From contig JAKSZT010054569.1 in assembly GCA_026826555.1 (NCBI GenBank), positions 6,000,346-6,064,345 of the forward strand: a DNA stretch of 64,000 nucleotides. Direction: 5' to 3'. A program made the translations under genes and the position numbers. The notes below the pieces were generated by a model. The model made no database searches and was not told the origin of the DNA. It worked only from the letters and a program-made list of their open reading frames with translations. This document shows, piece after piece, positions 35,487-46,679 of the stretch (its first letter is position 1; the number at the start of each line of letters is the position of its first letter). This DNA comes from Tolypeutes matacus (taxonomy: Eukaryota; Chordata; Mammalia; Cingulata; Chlamyphoridae).

Positions 35487-36086
35487 TGTAACCAGATTTT
35501 GTCTAGGTTCTTGACTAAGCTACAAGAAATGAATTTCAGGAGCATGTCGGGTTAGTTAGGCCAGTAATTCATTAAGGTAGGGAGAGAAGAGAAATGGGAG
35601 AAAATAACAGATCATGGATCCCAGGCAGAGAGGAAGGGACTGAAGAGTGATAAAGAGGACCGATTTATAGACTACAATTTCCCATTATAGATTAAAAATG
35701 CCCAGGTTTTCCTTGTGTATTGATCCAGGCGGGGGCGAAGTAGGCCAGAACAGGGGTCCAAAGGCAAGAGAGATAGAGAGCAAAAGGCCTTTGCACTTGC
35801 TTTTTAAACCATTAATTATTCTGCCCTTTTTCTAATGCACAGGAGGAGTCCCAGCTGTTTGCTGTTTTGATTGATTACCCCACCCATCCATCCCCCAGAA
35901 GGGCCCAATTATAAGGCCCCTGGAAAGTATCCAGGGCTTCTCCTGGCTTCCGGAGGAAACCATGTTCCGAATGGGAGAATCTGTGAGAGTCTTCCAGCAG
36001 CCATCTTGGGGGTATTAATATCCACGAGGACTTTTGGCCAGGTTCCAGATCCATCTATTGAATCCCTATTTTACTAGCCTGCTTCA
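35487..36086 (-). mobile_element. Solo LTR, ERV class I-like, uninterrupted copy
   Basis: Minus-strand LTR starting TGAAGCAGGC at 36086 and ending ...TTACA at 35487, 600 bp, flanked by the 4-bp duplication aaat (35483-35486 and 36087-36090). It is homologous to 11912-13169 along its length. No internal viral sequence is present. Confidence 0.82.
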
Positions 36087-36559
36087 AAATGGCTAAGTAA
36101 CAGTACAACTGATAGGATTTTTGTTTCTAATTTAAACCAAAATTAAAATGAACATAAACCCCCCAAGCAGACACCCACTGGCCAATAGGGAGAGTGTTGT
36201 GCATCCCAGGAGGACAGGAGGAGCTATCCTGGGACTCAGAATTCTTTCTAGTTCATCCATAAATGTTGATGACCCGCGTGTGAACTGTCAAATCAACTGC
36301 AATATTCTTTTTTAAAAAATCAAAGAATCAAGGACAATAAAAGACCATATCTAATTAAATGCTAAATTATGTGGTCCAAAAAAATGCTGAGCAGGCCCAC
36401 AGGCACCGAAGAGATTCTAGATGCTGGATAAGACCCAGCTCTTATGGGACAGGGGGCCGAAGGAAGGGGAGGCTTTGTATAAACAAATGAAGGGCATGCT
36501 GGACAGGGTGGGAAAAAGGCAAAAAAATCGTCATCTTCCAAATCACTTCCATTTCTGTA

Positions 36560-36805
36560 GGTAAATCCGTAGAGATAAAGTAGACTAGAGGCTACCAGGG
36601 ATTGAGGGGGGAGGGGGAATTAGGAGTTATTGTTTAATGGGTACAGAGTTTCAGTTTGGGGTAATGAAAAGTTTCGGTACTGGTTGGTGGCCATGGTTGC
36701 ACAATGTTGGGAATATAATTAATGCTACTGAACTGTACATTAAAAAGTGGTTAAAATGGCAAATTTTATGTTATATTTTACCACAATAAAATTTTTTTAA
36801 AAAAA
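36560..36805 (+). mobile_element. Old L1 3' UTR relic
   Basis: Contains aggctaccagggattgaggg, gagtttcagtttggggtaat and gttatattttaccacaataa, typical of the 3' ends of mid-age L1s. Confidence 0.65.
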
Positions 36806-36946
36806 ATCACTTCCACTTATAAGGTTCTTTAAGGTTTTCAAAGAACCTTCATAGCTCTGGTCTTCACGGCAGCCTTGAGTATTTGGCAGGACATAAATTG
36901 CTGCTCACGAGGAAAGTGAGAGCAGGAGAGTAGCTGCTATTTATTT

Positions 36947-37054
36947 ATTTATTTTTATTTTTTTTTTTTTTACCGGGAGGTCCCGGGGATCGAACCCGGG
37001 TCTCTCCATATGGGAGACGGACGCCCAATCAGTTGAGCTACATCCGACTCCCAA
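36947..37054 (-). repeat. Short SINE monomer
   Basis: Minus-strand ggatgtagctcaactgattg with B-box-like gggttcgatccccgg. The TSD ctgctatttattt lies at 36934-36946 and 37055-37067. Confidence 0.88.
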
Positions 37055-38310
37055 CTGCTATTTATTTTTATAAACAAATCACTTTTATTGATACATAATA
37101 ATAGCTTTATTAATATGCAATTCATCCAAAGTGTACAATCAATAGTATTTGGTATAATCACATAGTTGTGCATTCATTGCTTTAATCATTATTACAGCAT
37201 TTTCATTAAATCAATAATAATAAACAAAAACGAGACAAACAAGAAAATTCTTCACCTCTAACTCTCCCTGTGCTTCCCCTGTCATGCATAACTGCTATTT
37301 CTGGCTATTCTTGCACATTTATTTATTTATCAAGCAGTGTGTATTGAGATATATTCACATGCCATATGATCTATCCAAAGTGTAATCAATAGCCTTCAGT
37401 ATAATCACAATGTTGTGCATTCATCATCACAAAAAATTTTAGAACAATTACTTCAAAAAGAAAAACTCCACACCCTTTAGCAGTCCTTCCCCAGCCCTAC
37501 ATAGCCACTAATCTAATTTCATCTTTATAAATTTATATTTACATTTTATATAAATGGAATCATAAGATATGCAGTACTTTGTGTCTGGTTTCTTTCATCT
37601 AGCATAACGATTTTTTTGGTCTCATATTAACATATTATAGTATTAACATACATTTGTTCAGTTGCAAAGAAAAACAGTCTTATATATGCACTTTTACCCA
37701 TATTCATATTTCACATGTGGTTTTACTATGCTATACAGTCCCATGTTACATTTTTTTAGCTTTCCTTTTAGTAATATATATGACCTTAGTAGCTGTTATT
37801 TTTGCTTGCTTGGCATCCCTTCCCCCATCTTCTCCAACTAGCATCCCGGTTTTCCTTGGGGAAGCATCTCTTTACTCTAGGACCAACCAGGGGTCTGGCT
37901 CCACCCCTGACCCTAGGGTGGGCATAACCAGGCTTGGCCCACCACTGGCCATGGAGGTTCAAGGATAGGCATGTTACCCAAGTGGGCCAGTGAGACTCAC
38001 ATCCGGAACCTTTGCTGGAAAAGTGGGAATAGGAAGAAAGCCAGCACAGAAGAAAGCAGAGCCAAGAGACCAACTCCTGGTGGCATTGTTTAGGTCCTTA
38101 GATCCAGATGTACCTGAAGCCAGACTTATCCTAGGATTTTTCAGTGAGATGAGCCATTACATTTCCTTGTTTATTGAAGCTTGTTTGAATTTGGTTTCTG
38201 TTACTTACTACCCAAAGAGTTTTGATGAATTCAGAGAGCTTAGACTGTGTATATATATATATATTTATTTAATTATTAGAGAAGTTGTGAGTTTAAAAAG
38301 CAATCACGGG

Positions 38311-38389
38311 AGGGATGGATATGGCTCAAATGGTTGGGTGTCTGTCTCCCATATGGAGGGACCCGGGTTCGATCTCTGAGACCTCCCGG

Positions 38390-38444
<55 letters not shown>

Positions 38445-38465
38445 AAAGGCTTTAAAAAAAAAAAA
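38311..38465 (+). repeat. Short SINE monomer with (AAAT)n tail
   Basis: Reads gatggatatggctcaaatgg, B-box-like gggttcgatctctg and gacctcccggta, then an (AAAT)n tail of about 50 bp. The TSD aaaaagcaatcacggg starts at 38295 and recurs at about 38466. Confidence 0.88.
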
Positions 38466-38479
38466 AAAAAGCAATCACG

Positions 38480-38890
38480 GGAAGCGGATATGGCTCAAGT
38501 GATTGGGCTGTCATCTATCATATGCGATGTCCCGGGTTCGCTTCCCAGGGACTCCTGGTGAAGGCGAGCTGGCCCACATGGAGAGCTGGCCAGCATGGAG
38601 AGAGAACTGGCCCACACAGAGAGCTGACGCAACAAAAAAGAGACAAAGAGGGGAGAGAGTGAGAGACACAACAAACCAGGGAGCTGAGGTGGCGCAAGCG
38701 ATTGAGTGCCTCTCTCCCACATCGGAGGTCCCAGGATGGGTCCCAGTGCCTCCTAAAGAGAAGAAGAGAAGACAAGCAGACACAGAGCGCACACAGCGAA
38801 TGGACACAGAGAGCAGGAAGCAAGTGCAAAAATAATGGTGGGGGGGTTATAAATAAATAAATAAATCTTTAATAACAAAAAACAAAAAAG
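38480..38890 (+). repeat. SINE dimer with GAGCTGGCCC internal repeat
   Basis: Two tRNA-like halves. Between them, about 38560-38630 holds three to four units around gagctggcccacatggaga. It ends in taaataaataaatc. The flanking aaagcaatca at 38891-38900 repeats the target of the preceding monomer. Confidence 0.85.
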
Positions 38891-39195
38891 AAAGCAATCA
38901 TGCATAACATATCGGAGTCCCATACACCACCTCACCACCAACACCTTGCTTTGTTGTGGAACATTTGTTACAAATGATAAAAGAACATCCAAATATTACT
39001 ACAAGCCATAGTCCATAGCTTACATTAGGTGTGTTTTTCCCATAAAGCACCCTATTATTAACACCATGGATTAGTATTGTACAATTGTCATAGTTTATGA
39101 AAGAATGGTGTCATATTTGTACTATTAGCCACAGTCCATCATTCATCACAGGGTTCGTTGTGTGATACAGTCCCATTAGGCACCATATTTTAGTT

Positions 39196-40684
39196 CAGAC
39201 AGCTAATAAATGACAGAGAGGGGCCTAGAATATCGGCTTTACAGTTTTTGATCCAATGCTCCTAGTCTAAGTGTTACTACTAGAGCAAAGGCAATGTGGG
39301 AGAGGATTACTAAGCATGGTGGGCTTGACTGAAAGATAGGCTGGAGAAATTAGACTAGGAAGCTGAGAGCCTCAGAAGGCTCTTGAACAATTGAAAAGAA
39401 GCATTCAGAGAAGACAATGGGAATTGTCAGCCTTCTGCTTCTTCACATGGGGGGATGGTTATATCCCCCACATAGGCTCTCTCTGAATTAGGCATATATG
39501 TTCTACACTATTCTGAATAGATAGATGATATAATTCATTATTCTGGAAAAAGAAAAAGAAAGGAATGTGATGGTGGTATGCAGAATGGGTTAGAGAGACC
39601 CTGGAATTAGCAATGTAGAAAGGAAGCTGGTGCAGAGATGGAGGCTAGGGAAGGAAAGTAGGGAGTGGGAATGGCTTTAGAGGCACTCCATAGATGAGGG
39701 AGGGCGTGAATAAACTATAACTCCAAAAATGATGATGATGATGACTGACAGGGCAGTTGAGAGTGAGAGAGCTGGCTGGGGTGCTAAGGGGGTAGTGGTT
39801 ATGCTTTGAGTTTGTTCCAAAGGGGATGTCCAAGCTGTGGGTCCAGAGTGTCATCTGGTTGGAAGCGCAGAAGCCTCCTCCGGCTAGTTCAAGGCCGGAA
39901 CCTGGAAAGCCAACAACGGAAGCTCCTCCCTCAGCAGCTGGTCTTTCCTGCATCTGCAGGTCATTTTCTCCTGCTTCCTCATAGGCAGGGCAGACATGAC
40001 AGACACCGGAGGTCCCCTGGAATCCAGAGGGGAAGGAAGGTCACCATGAAAGGAGCTGAGCAGGACGCACCAGCTGGAAAGGATGTCCAAAGTGTCTAGA
40101 AGCGATGAACGCAGTGAAGTAGGACCACGGTGGGCAAGGTGGAGGGTCTGTGTTCAAGGAAAGCAAGAGAAAAGAGAGGCTGGTTTTAGTTTTGGAACGG
40201 GAAGTCTCAAAGTCAAGGTCTGAGACAGGGCAACCAAGAGGACGTAAGAAGGCCTTGCTGGGGGTGGGGGTGGGGGATTCCTTACAGGACTCCTTTCAGC
40301 TCCCAAACAGAATCCCTCAATCCCCCCCATCACCACCCCCTCACCCTTCCCAACTGCCTCTTCTTCACTTCAACCTCCTTAAAAGCTGCCCATGCTCCCT
40401 CACTCTGGCACTCACCCACCCAAAGCACCCGGCCTGCTCTGCCTACACTCCTTCGATACTCTCGCCAAGGCCACCAAGGACTCTCTTATTCTATCCAGGC
40501 CGCAGATGGTCTTCAGTTCTAATCTTGCTTCATTCATTCATTGTTCATTCATTCATTTATTCAACAAATATTCACTAAGTGTCAACTCTTTGCCCAATGC
40601 TGGGAATACAATATTGAACAAGCTCAATTAGACAGGGGTTCTTCTTAAAGATAATGTGTACTTCTTCCAAACCACCACGACCAC

Positions 40685-40716
<32 letters not shown>

Positions 40717-41900
40717 CACTTGTGCATATATATACACATGCATCCTCGTGCAGGCACATGCACTTGCTTTTTCTGTTTATGTCCTCCCCAGTGCCTCTAA
40801 CTTGGGACCCAGCTGCCAGACATGCAACTTATGTGGGACACTTGGACACATGGGGAAGGAAGTTGAGCTGAGAGCCCAAGGAAGCTCAGGAGGAAAACAG
40901 TCTGGAGGGGGCAGCCCAGGATGTACTGGCCACTTGCTATGTGGAACCCTGAATGGCAGGCACCCAGGGCAGAAGGGCCTGCTGCCAGGATCTCGGGTTC
41001 TGGGCCACTTCAGGCAGTTCTCAAAGCCTGGCCCTTCCCAGAGGGAGAGGGAGAGCCCAGTTTCCTGGGAGGTTAGCCACCCTGGGCACACGCCTGCCAC
41101 TTCATACTCATTTTCTGAGTCCTGGCCTTGCTCCTGGAGCAGAAAGCTCTGGGAATGGCCCCCAGAGAGGGGAGCCTCTGGGCAGGCATTGGGCTCATAA
41201 AATGCAGGGAGCAGCCAGTCAGGACTCCAGCTGGCCCAACGCCCAAGGGCTGGTGTTAGAAGGCTCCAGATTTCCCCTTTCTTTCTCTTTCCTGGGGAAA
41301 GTGAATGAATAAAGAGGAGAAGGAGGAGGGGAGAAGGGAAGAGGGAGGAGGAAAGGAAGGAGGCAGAGGAGAGTATTAAAAAAAAAAAAAAAAACCCACA
41401 GCCCTGATTAGATTATTCCTCTGCATAAAACTTTTTTCCAGCTTCCCATTGTGCTTTGGATACTTGCAGCCTGTCTTCACCTTGTTGGAGAATATCAGGG
41501 CCCTGAAGCCCGCTAGGCTGCATTTCCGTAGATCTGGTGGGAAATTGCCCCATAGGATTGCAGCCACCAAAACGGAGGGAGCGCCACCCTGGGCCCCTCA
41601 TCAGGCGCTTACAGAAATAGAAAAAAGGGAGCTTTAGTCCCAGCTCTGTGACCACAGGGCCACGGGTGAATCACGTCCCTTCTCTCAGCCTAGCAGTGGT
41701 CAAGGAGAAAAATCCCTGCCCCGCCTAGCGCACTGGGTTATTGTGAGGCTCAATGGAGATAAAGAATCTAGAAACCCATTGTAAATGATCAAGCACTGAA
41801 CAAATAAGGGATTGTTCTTACTGCTGAGTAAATTACACTGACAAGTGCCCGAGGCCCGCCCCTTCTCTCTCTCAGCGCTTTTCTTTCTAATGACCCTTAG
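39196..41900. other. Intergenic stretch without an identified gene
   Basis: Includes a (CA)n run at about 40684-40712, an old-repeat relic with ttattcaacaaatattcact near 40555, a purine-rich run near 41305-41370 and a MIR-like relic near 41630-41800. Frames up to 150 codons show no recognisable domain. Confidence 0.45.
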
Positions 41901-42049
41901 TGTTATTATACCTCTTTAAGCTTTGCAAAGTACTTTTATACGTATTATGCCATTTGCTGTGACCCCGTCCCTGCCGGGTGGCTGGGCAGGGCTGCCCCTT
42001 GCTGGGAGTACCCGGGCACAGGCCGGGAGGGGCCAACGTCCTGGGGCAC

Positions 42050-43170
42050 ACTGCAGCGGAGCCAAGCTCCGTCTAGGGTTTCCTGGCTCCAGCTCGGCGG
42101 CCGCTCCCAGCTCCTGGGGCTGCTCTCTTCCCAGCGTGTGGCAGCTGGTCTTCTCTGTAGATTTTACAAAGGGGGGTTCACTTCTCCAGAGCAGTTATGG
42201 GGGCCTTTGGGTGGAGCTATTTCAGAGGACACTTGAGCCTCGCCAGTGAGGCTGGCTTGGGCTCTCTGCGTTCAGCAGGTGGGCATATTTTTTAGCAGGG
42301 AATCCTCGGGCTCGCGGGCTCCTCTGTAAGCCACGGTGGGCAGCCAGGAGGCCACAGGTGGCCATGTCGGGCCATTTTGGAAGCCTTCCTCCCGCTGTGA
42401 TTCTAACCCCAAAGTGCCCTGAAGACGTGAAAACTCCACAAACGCCAAGGTCAATCACGCAGGGTGTCATCTGGATCCTGCACATTGGCCTAGGGCCCGG
42501 CAAAGAAATGCAAGCGGGATCCCTGATCCCGGGCTGCTCTCTGTCAGAAAAACGGCCCCGCACGTGAAGATAACAGCAAAGATGGTGGCCTGAGCGCCCG
42601 CAGCGCGGGGACACGTGACCCGCGGCGCCGCCCGGCGGAGCCCCGGGACCCAGTCGGCGCCGAGAGGCGGAGGACTCGGGAGCGGGGATCTGAGGGTCCT
42701 TTCCTGGCCGAGGACCGGCCCCCACCCCAAGTCGGTCTCGCGTCTCCGTGTGAGGCCGAACCCTTCTGGCTGTGTGTGAATCACCCCAGAAAGCCGGCCC
42801 TGCAGCCTTCCGGGACGCCGAGCCGGGCCGTGGGGCTGCCCGCTGGCTGACTGCAGGGGAAACGGCACCCGCGGGGCCTCCACGCCCTGCTCCGCCGCTG
42901 GGCCGCCTGCGGCCGAGGCGGGCAGGGGCTTTTCCTGTCAAGGTCAAGGGCCAAGGTGGCCAGAGTTGGGCCCCCAACCCCGGGGTGTCCTGACTCTCCA
43001 CTCCAGCAGCCTCCCCTGGGGTTGGTGATGGGAGGGAAGGCTGGGCGGGCAGCGGGAGGCTGGAGCTGGGGTTCAGGCGCTGCCTTCCCTTTCAGGCAGG
43101 CCAGGTCGGCGCGGCCCGCCCCGTCTCACCTCCGCTTCCTTTGCCGAGATGGGCGGGGTAGAGAAGAAGG
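42050..43170. promoter_or_regulatory. Orphan CpG-rich island
   Basis: CpG density rises sharply, with the core at about 42590-42720 (about 20 CpGs in 130 bp). Possible motifs include cacgtgac (an E-box of the USF/TFE type) at about 42612-42619, a YY1-like aagatggtggc and a gatgggcggggt GC box near 43148. No start codon, exon or conserved protein can be tied to it. It lies about 20 kb upstream of KIF3C, so a distal regulatory element or a non-coding RNA promoter are both possible. The 259-codon minus frame at 42222-43001 is probably a GC artefact. Confidence 0.6.
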
Positions 43171-43275
43171 AGCGCTGAGGATGCAAAGGTAGCAAATAGC
43201 TAAGATTCATAAGAGCCCATAATTTTGTCCTTGAGCTCCTTCCCATTTTAAAGTGAAAAATAGATCCAGAGACAA

Positions 43276-43840
43276 ACATGCAACCAAAGCAAACTATGGA
43301 CAGTAGTGTAAAGTAGTACATCAATAACCTTCCATCAATGGTTAAAAAAAAAAAAAAAAGCAAGTATGCCAAGTGAAACTAGACAAAAAGTACTACATAT
43401 TGTTCAACTCCATGTAGACAAAATGTAAATACAAATAAATTATAGAGAGAAATAGATTAGCAGTCATGTATGGCAGGAGAAGGATAGAGAGATTGGGAGG
43501 TGACTACTAAGGGGTACAGTTTTTTTTTTTTATGGTTTTTGTTTTTTTCCTTTTTTCTTTTTGTCTTTCTTTTGAGTAATGAAAATACTCTAATATTGAT
43601 TGCAGTGATGAATGCACAACTCTATTATTATTATTATTATTATTTTTTTTTTTTTTTTACCGGGAGGTCCCGGGGGATCGAACCCGGGTCCCTCCATATG
43701 GGAGACGGACGCCCAACCAGTTGAGCCACATCCGACCCCACAACTCTATTATTATACCATATGCCATTGTTTGTACACTTTAGATGGATTGTATGGTTTA
43801 TAAATACATTTCAATAAATTGATATTATATATAAAAAAAA
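43276..43840 (+). mobile_element. L1 3' UTR fragment, interrupted by a SINE
   Basis: 3' UTR-like sequence (aactccatgtagacaaaatg ... ttcaataaattgatattata) with a terminal A run. A duplication of agatccagagac (about 43263 and 43841) suggests a TSD. Confidence 0.62.
43632..43738 (-). repeat. Short SINE monomer
   Basis: Minus-strand copy. The 17-bp TSD cacaactctattattat lies at 43615-43631 and 43739-43755. Confidence 0.92.
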
Positions 43841-44469
43841 GATCCAGAGACCTGCTGGGGTTATTTAGCTTGTAAGTAGCAGGGCTGAACTTCTTCTCAG
43901 GTCTTCTGACCCTGACTCTCATACTTCACTTACCCTCTGACCTGGCCTCCTGCACCTGTGTGATGCTGTGCAGTCGACAAAACACGTGGGCATCACAGGA
44001 AACAGTTTCTGTCCTCAAAGAAATGTAAGATCCACTTGAGCTATACAGAAATCATTCTGAAAATTAGAGCTTTTTTTTCTCTTTCTGCCATCTTAGAGCC
44101 TGCTCTTAAGAGGACTTCTAAAATGGCAAATATGTCTCCAAGGCCACTTTTGCTGGCTATAAGCGGGGGCTCTGGAACCAGAGGGAGCACACAGCCCTTC
44201 TGTTTTTTTTTCTTTTTTTTCCAAAATAAAAGTTTATTATGTATCCTTTTTTTTAGAATGACACCTTAACAATATTTATTTATTTTTTCCACTTCTTTAT
44301 TTTTTAAAAGTGTGTATACTTTTATACATTTTTATACTATAGATCCACAAATATTTATACATTATAATAATATTCATACATGTTATATATGTGACATTTT
44401 ACATGTTTATATAGATGTGTGTGTGTATATTATATGAGCATAGCAAGAATTCTTTTTTTTTTTTTTTTG

Positions 44470-45480
44470 GTTGGATAAAAGATTAATACACAAAAAGCAG
44501 AAGTGTTTCAATACATACTAATGAGCAATGTGAGGAGGAACTAGAAAAAAATAATTTCATTTACAATAGTGACTAAAAGACTCAAATATTTAGGCATAAA
44601 CTTAACCAAAGACATAAAGGATATGCATTTAGAAAACAACAAAACATTGCTGAAATAAATAAATAAAGACCTAAATAATTGGAAGGACATTCCTTGTTCA
44701 TTGGTTGGAAGACTACATTTAATTAAGATGTCTAAACCACCCAAACTCATTTACAGATTCAAATGCAATCCCAATAAAATTCCCAACAGTCTTGTTTTGC
44801 AGAAATGGCAAATCCAATTATCAAATTTATTTGGAAAAGTAAGGGGACAGGAATAGAGAAAAATACCTTTAAAAAAGGAATGAAGTTGGAGGACTCTTAC
44901 TTCCTGACTTTGCTACATTGGTTAAAAAAAAAACAAAAACAGCAGGATACTGGCATAAAGGTAGACATATTGACCAGTGGAATCTAATTCAGTATTAATA
45001 AACAGACCCCATCTACTGCTCAGTGATATTGTCAAAGCTCTCAAAACACTAGCTGGGACAGAGGAGTCTATTCAATAAATGGATCTGGGAAAACTGGGTA
45101 TCCATAGATAAAACAAAGAAAGAAGACCCTTGTCTCACAACTTATGCCCAAATTAAAATAAAAGGGATCAAGGACCTTAATATAAAAACTAGTACCATAA
45201 GTCTCCTAGAAGAAATTATAGGGAAACAACCTCAAAAACTTTTGTAATGTGTTGGTTTCTTAAACCTTACACCCAATGGATGAGCAAAGAAATAAAAACA
45301 GATAAATGGAACTTTATCAAAATTAAACACTTTTGTGCTTCAAATAAATTTGGTTAAGAAAGTGAAAAGGGAGCCTACTCAATCAGAGAAAACTTTTGGA
45401 AACCTCATACATATAAGATAATGGTTGGAACTCAATGTTATATAAACATATCACACAACTCAATGATAAAAAGACAAGGG
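44470..45480 (+). mobile_element. L1 ORF2 fragment inside a TSD-bounded block
   Basis: Plus-strand L1 ORF2 sequence: agaagtgtttcaatacatac, aacaaaacattgctgaaata, aattcccaacagtcttgttt, aactgggtatccatagataa. Frames are broken by stops and indels. It stops without an L1 3' UTR where the SINE at 45484 begins. It lies between a T run (44454-44468) and the endophilin fragment. Confidence 0.8.
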
Positions 45481-45483
45481 AGG

Positions 45484-45670
45484 GGGAAGCGGCTGTGGCT
45501 CAATCAGTGGGGCTCCCGTTTGCCATATGGGAGGCCCCGGGTTCGGTTCCCGGGGCCTCCTGGTGAAGGCAAGCCCGCCCGCACGGCGTGGTTGGCTGAC
45601 CCAGCGAGCACAAGCAGCGAGGGGGGGATAGATGAATGAATAAATAAAATCTTTAAAAAAAAAAAAAAAA
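45484..45670 (+). repeat. DAS-type SINE (long monomer)
   Basis: Full-length with agcggctgtggctcaatcag head. The TSD aaaagacaagggagg flanks it near 45469-45483 and 45671-45685. Confidence 0.9.
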
Positions 45671-45683
45671 AAAAGACAAGGGA

Positions 45684-45893
45684 GGGGGAGCAGATGTGTC
45701 TCAAACAGTTGAGCTCCTGTTTCCCACACGGGAGGGCCTGGGTTTGGTTCCCAGAGCATCCTGGAAAAAAAAACAACAACAAACAGACAAATGAAAAAAC
45801 CAACTCAAGGAAGCTGATGTGGCTGAGTTGTTGAGAGCTGGCATTCCACATATGAGGTCCCAGGTTCAATCCCCAGCCCTGGTACCCTTTCCA
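45684..45893 (+). repeat. SINE dimer, linker type
   Basis: Two tRNA-like monomers joined by an A-rich linker ending aaaccaactcaagg; B-box-like ggtttggttcccag and ggttcaatccccag. Confidence 0.8.
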
Positions 45894-46094
45894 TTCCTTT
45901 GAAGTCATCATCTACCTTGGCTCCTGCAGCTCTTCCAACCATCTCACTCATTCACTAAGTGGTTTTGGTGAACTGCTTCTAGAACCCAGCCACCAACATG
46001 ATACGGGAGGACGCCAGAGTGCTGCACAAGAGGCCGTGGTATAGCTTAGCTCGCAGTTCGCTGTTCCTCTGACGTCGGGGAAGCTGGAATGCAC
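45889..46094 (-). pseudogene. SH3GL-like pseudogene: 5' fragment of an endophilin-A (SH3GL-family) processed pseudogene
   Basis: The minus strand from 46094 starts with GC-rich UTR-like sequence, then an ATG at 45999. From there the translation aligns without gaps for about 37 codons to the N terminus of endophilin-A proteins: VAG, KQF, SE.VG, then DDDFK.ME, with in-frame stops at codons 7, 15 and 16. Endophilins are BAR-SH3 proteins of synaptic vesicle endocytosis. The paralogue (SH3GL1, 2 or 3) cannot be decided. The homology stops where the SINE sequence begins. A 17-bp TSD, agcatagcaagaattct (44437-44453 and 46095-46111), has its right copy immediately at the fragment's 5' end, and a T run follows the left copy. 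This marks a minus-strand retroposition. Confidence 0.82.
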
Positions 46095-46302
46095 AGCATA
46101 GCAAGAATTCTAAAAGAAACTACTCCAGTCTGTGGCTAAAGGAAAGTAGTGAAAGTAGTGTGAAGGAGTTTTGACCTTTCATTTTGTTTTAAAGAAATTG
46201 TAGTTTCATTCCGCATCTGTTTTTCTCTTTATAGCATAATACTATATATCATTAGCATACTTCTGTAGGTGTATTCTTTTATTTTCTTGTTATTGCAGCT
46301 GG

Positions 46303-46669
46303 GCTGTTTTTTTTTTTTTTTTTTTTAAAGATTTATTTATTTACTTTATCCATTCGCTGGGCAATTCTCTGTGTCTGTTTCCTGCCCTCTCTTCTCATCC
46401 TTCTCCTCCAGTCTTCACCGGGATTTGATCCTGGGGACCTCCAATGTGGGAGAGAGGCATCCTGCCACATGCACCACCTCAGTTCCTGGTTTTTGGTGTG
46501 TCTCGCCTTGGCTCTTCCCTGTGTCTCTTTCCTATTAGGTCATTATCTTGCTGTGTGGTGGGGCCTGGAGGCACACAAGACTGCCTTCTATCGGGAGGTC
46601 CTGAGGATCGAACCCAGGTCCCTCCATATGGCAGACGGATGCCCAACATTTGAGCCACATCCGCCCCCC
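46303..46669 (-). mobile_element. Head-less composite SINE with one CAGGCCC unit
   Basis: Minus-strand order: short tRNA-like monomer (ggcggatgtggctcaaatgt), one tandem-repeat unit (cctccaggccccaccac), agcaagataatgacc, second tRNA-like half (ctgaggtggtgcatgtggca), tail. The TSD tgcagctgg lies at about 46294-46302 and 46670-46678. Confidence 0.82.
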
Positions 46670-46679
46670 TGCAGCTGGT

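Larger units (their letters stand above)
37070..39195 (-). mobile_element. L1 3' region, antisense, broken by an LTR relic and two SINEs
   Basis: About 37070-37800 and 38890-39195 read as reverse-complement L1 3' UTR: tattgagatatattcacatg, gtaatcaatagccttcagta, catagtccatagcttacatt. About 37850-38220 instead resembles an MLT1 LTR (agaaagcagagccaagagac, gatgagccattacatttcct). SINEs occupy 38311-38465 and 38480-38890. Confidence 0.6.

Noticed and set aside
38388..38445. CRISPR array or satellite from the regular (AAAT)n run
   Set aside because: It is the simple-repeat tail of a SINE. No spacer-repeat structure exists and the genome is eukaryotic.
42222..43001. 259-codon minus-strand open frame in the orphan CpG island
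   Set aside because: Composition is typical of GC-rich non-coding DNA, with no recognisable domain and no splice or promoter evidence tied to it.
45889..46094. A functional endophilin gene or exon
   Set aside because: There are in-frame stops at codons 7, 15 and 16, no splice donor, and TSD/T-run evidence for retroposition.
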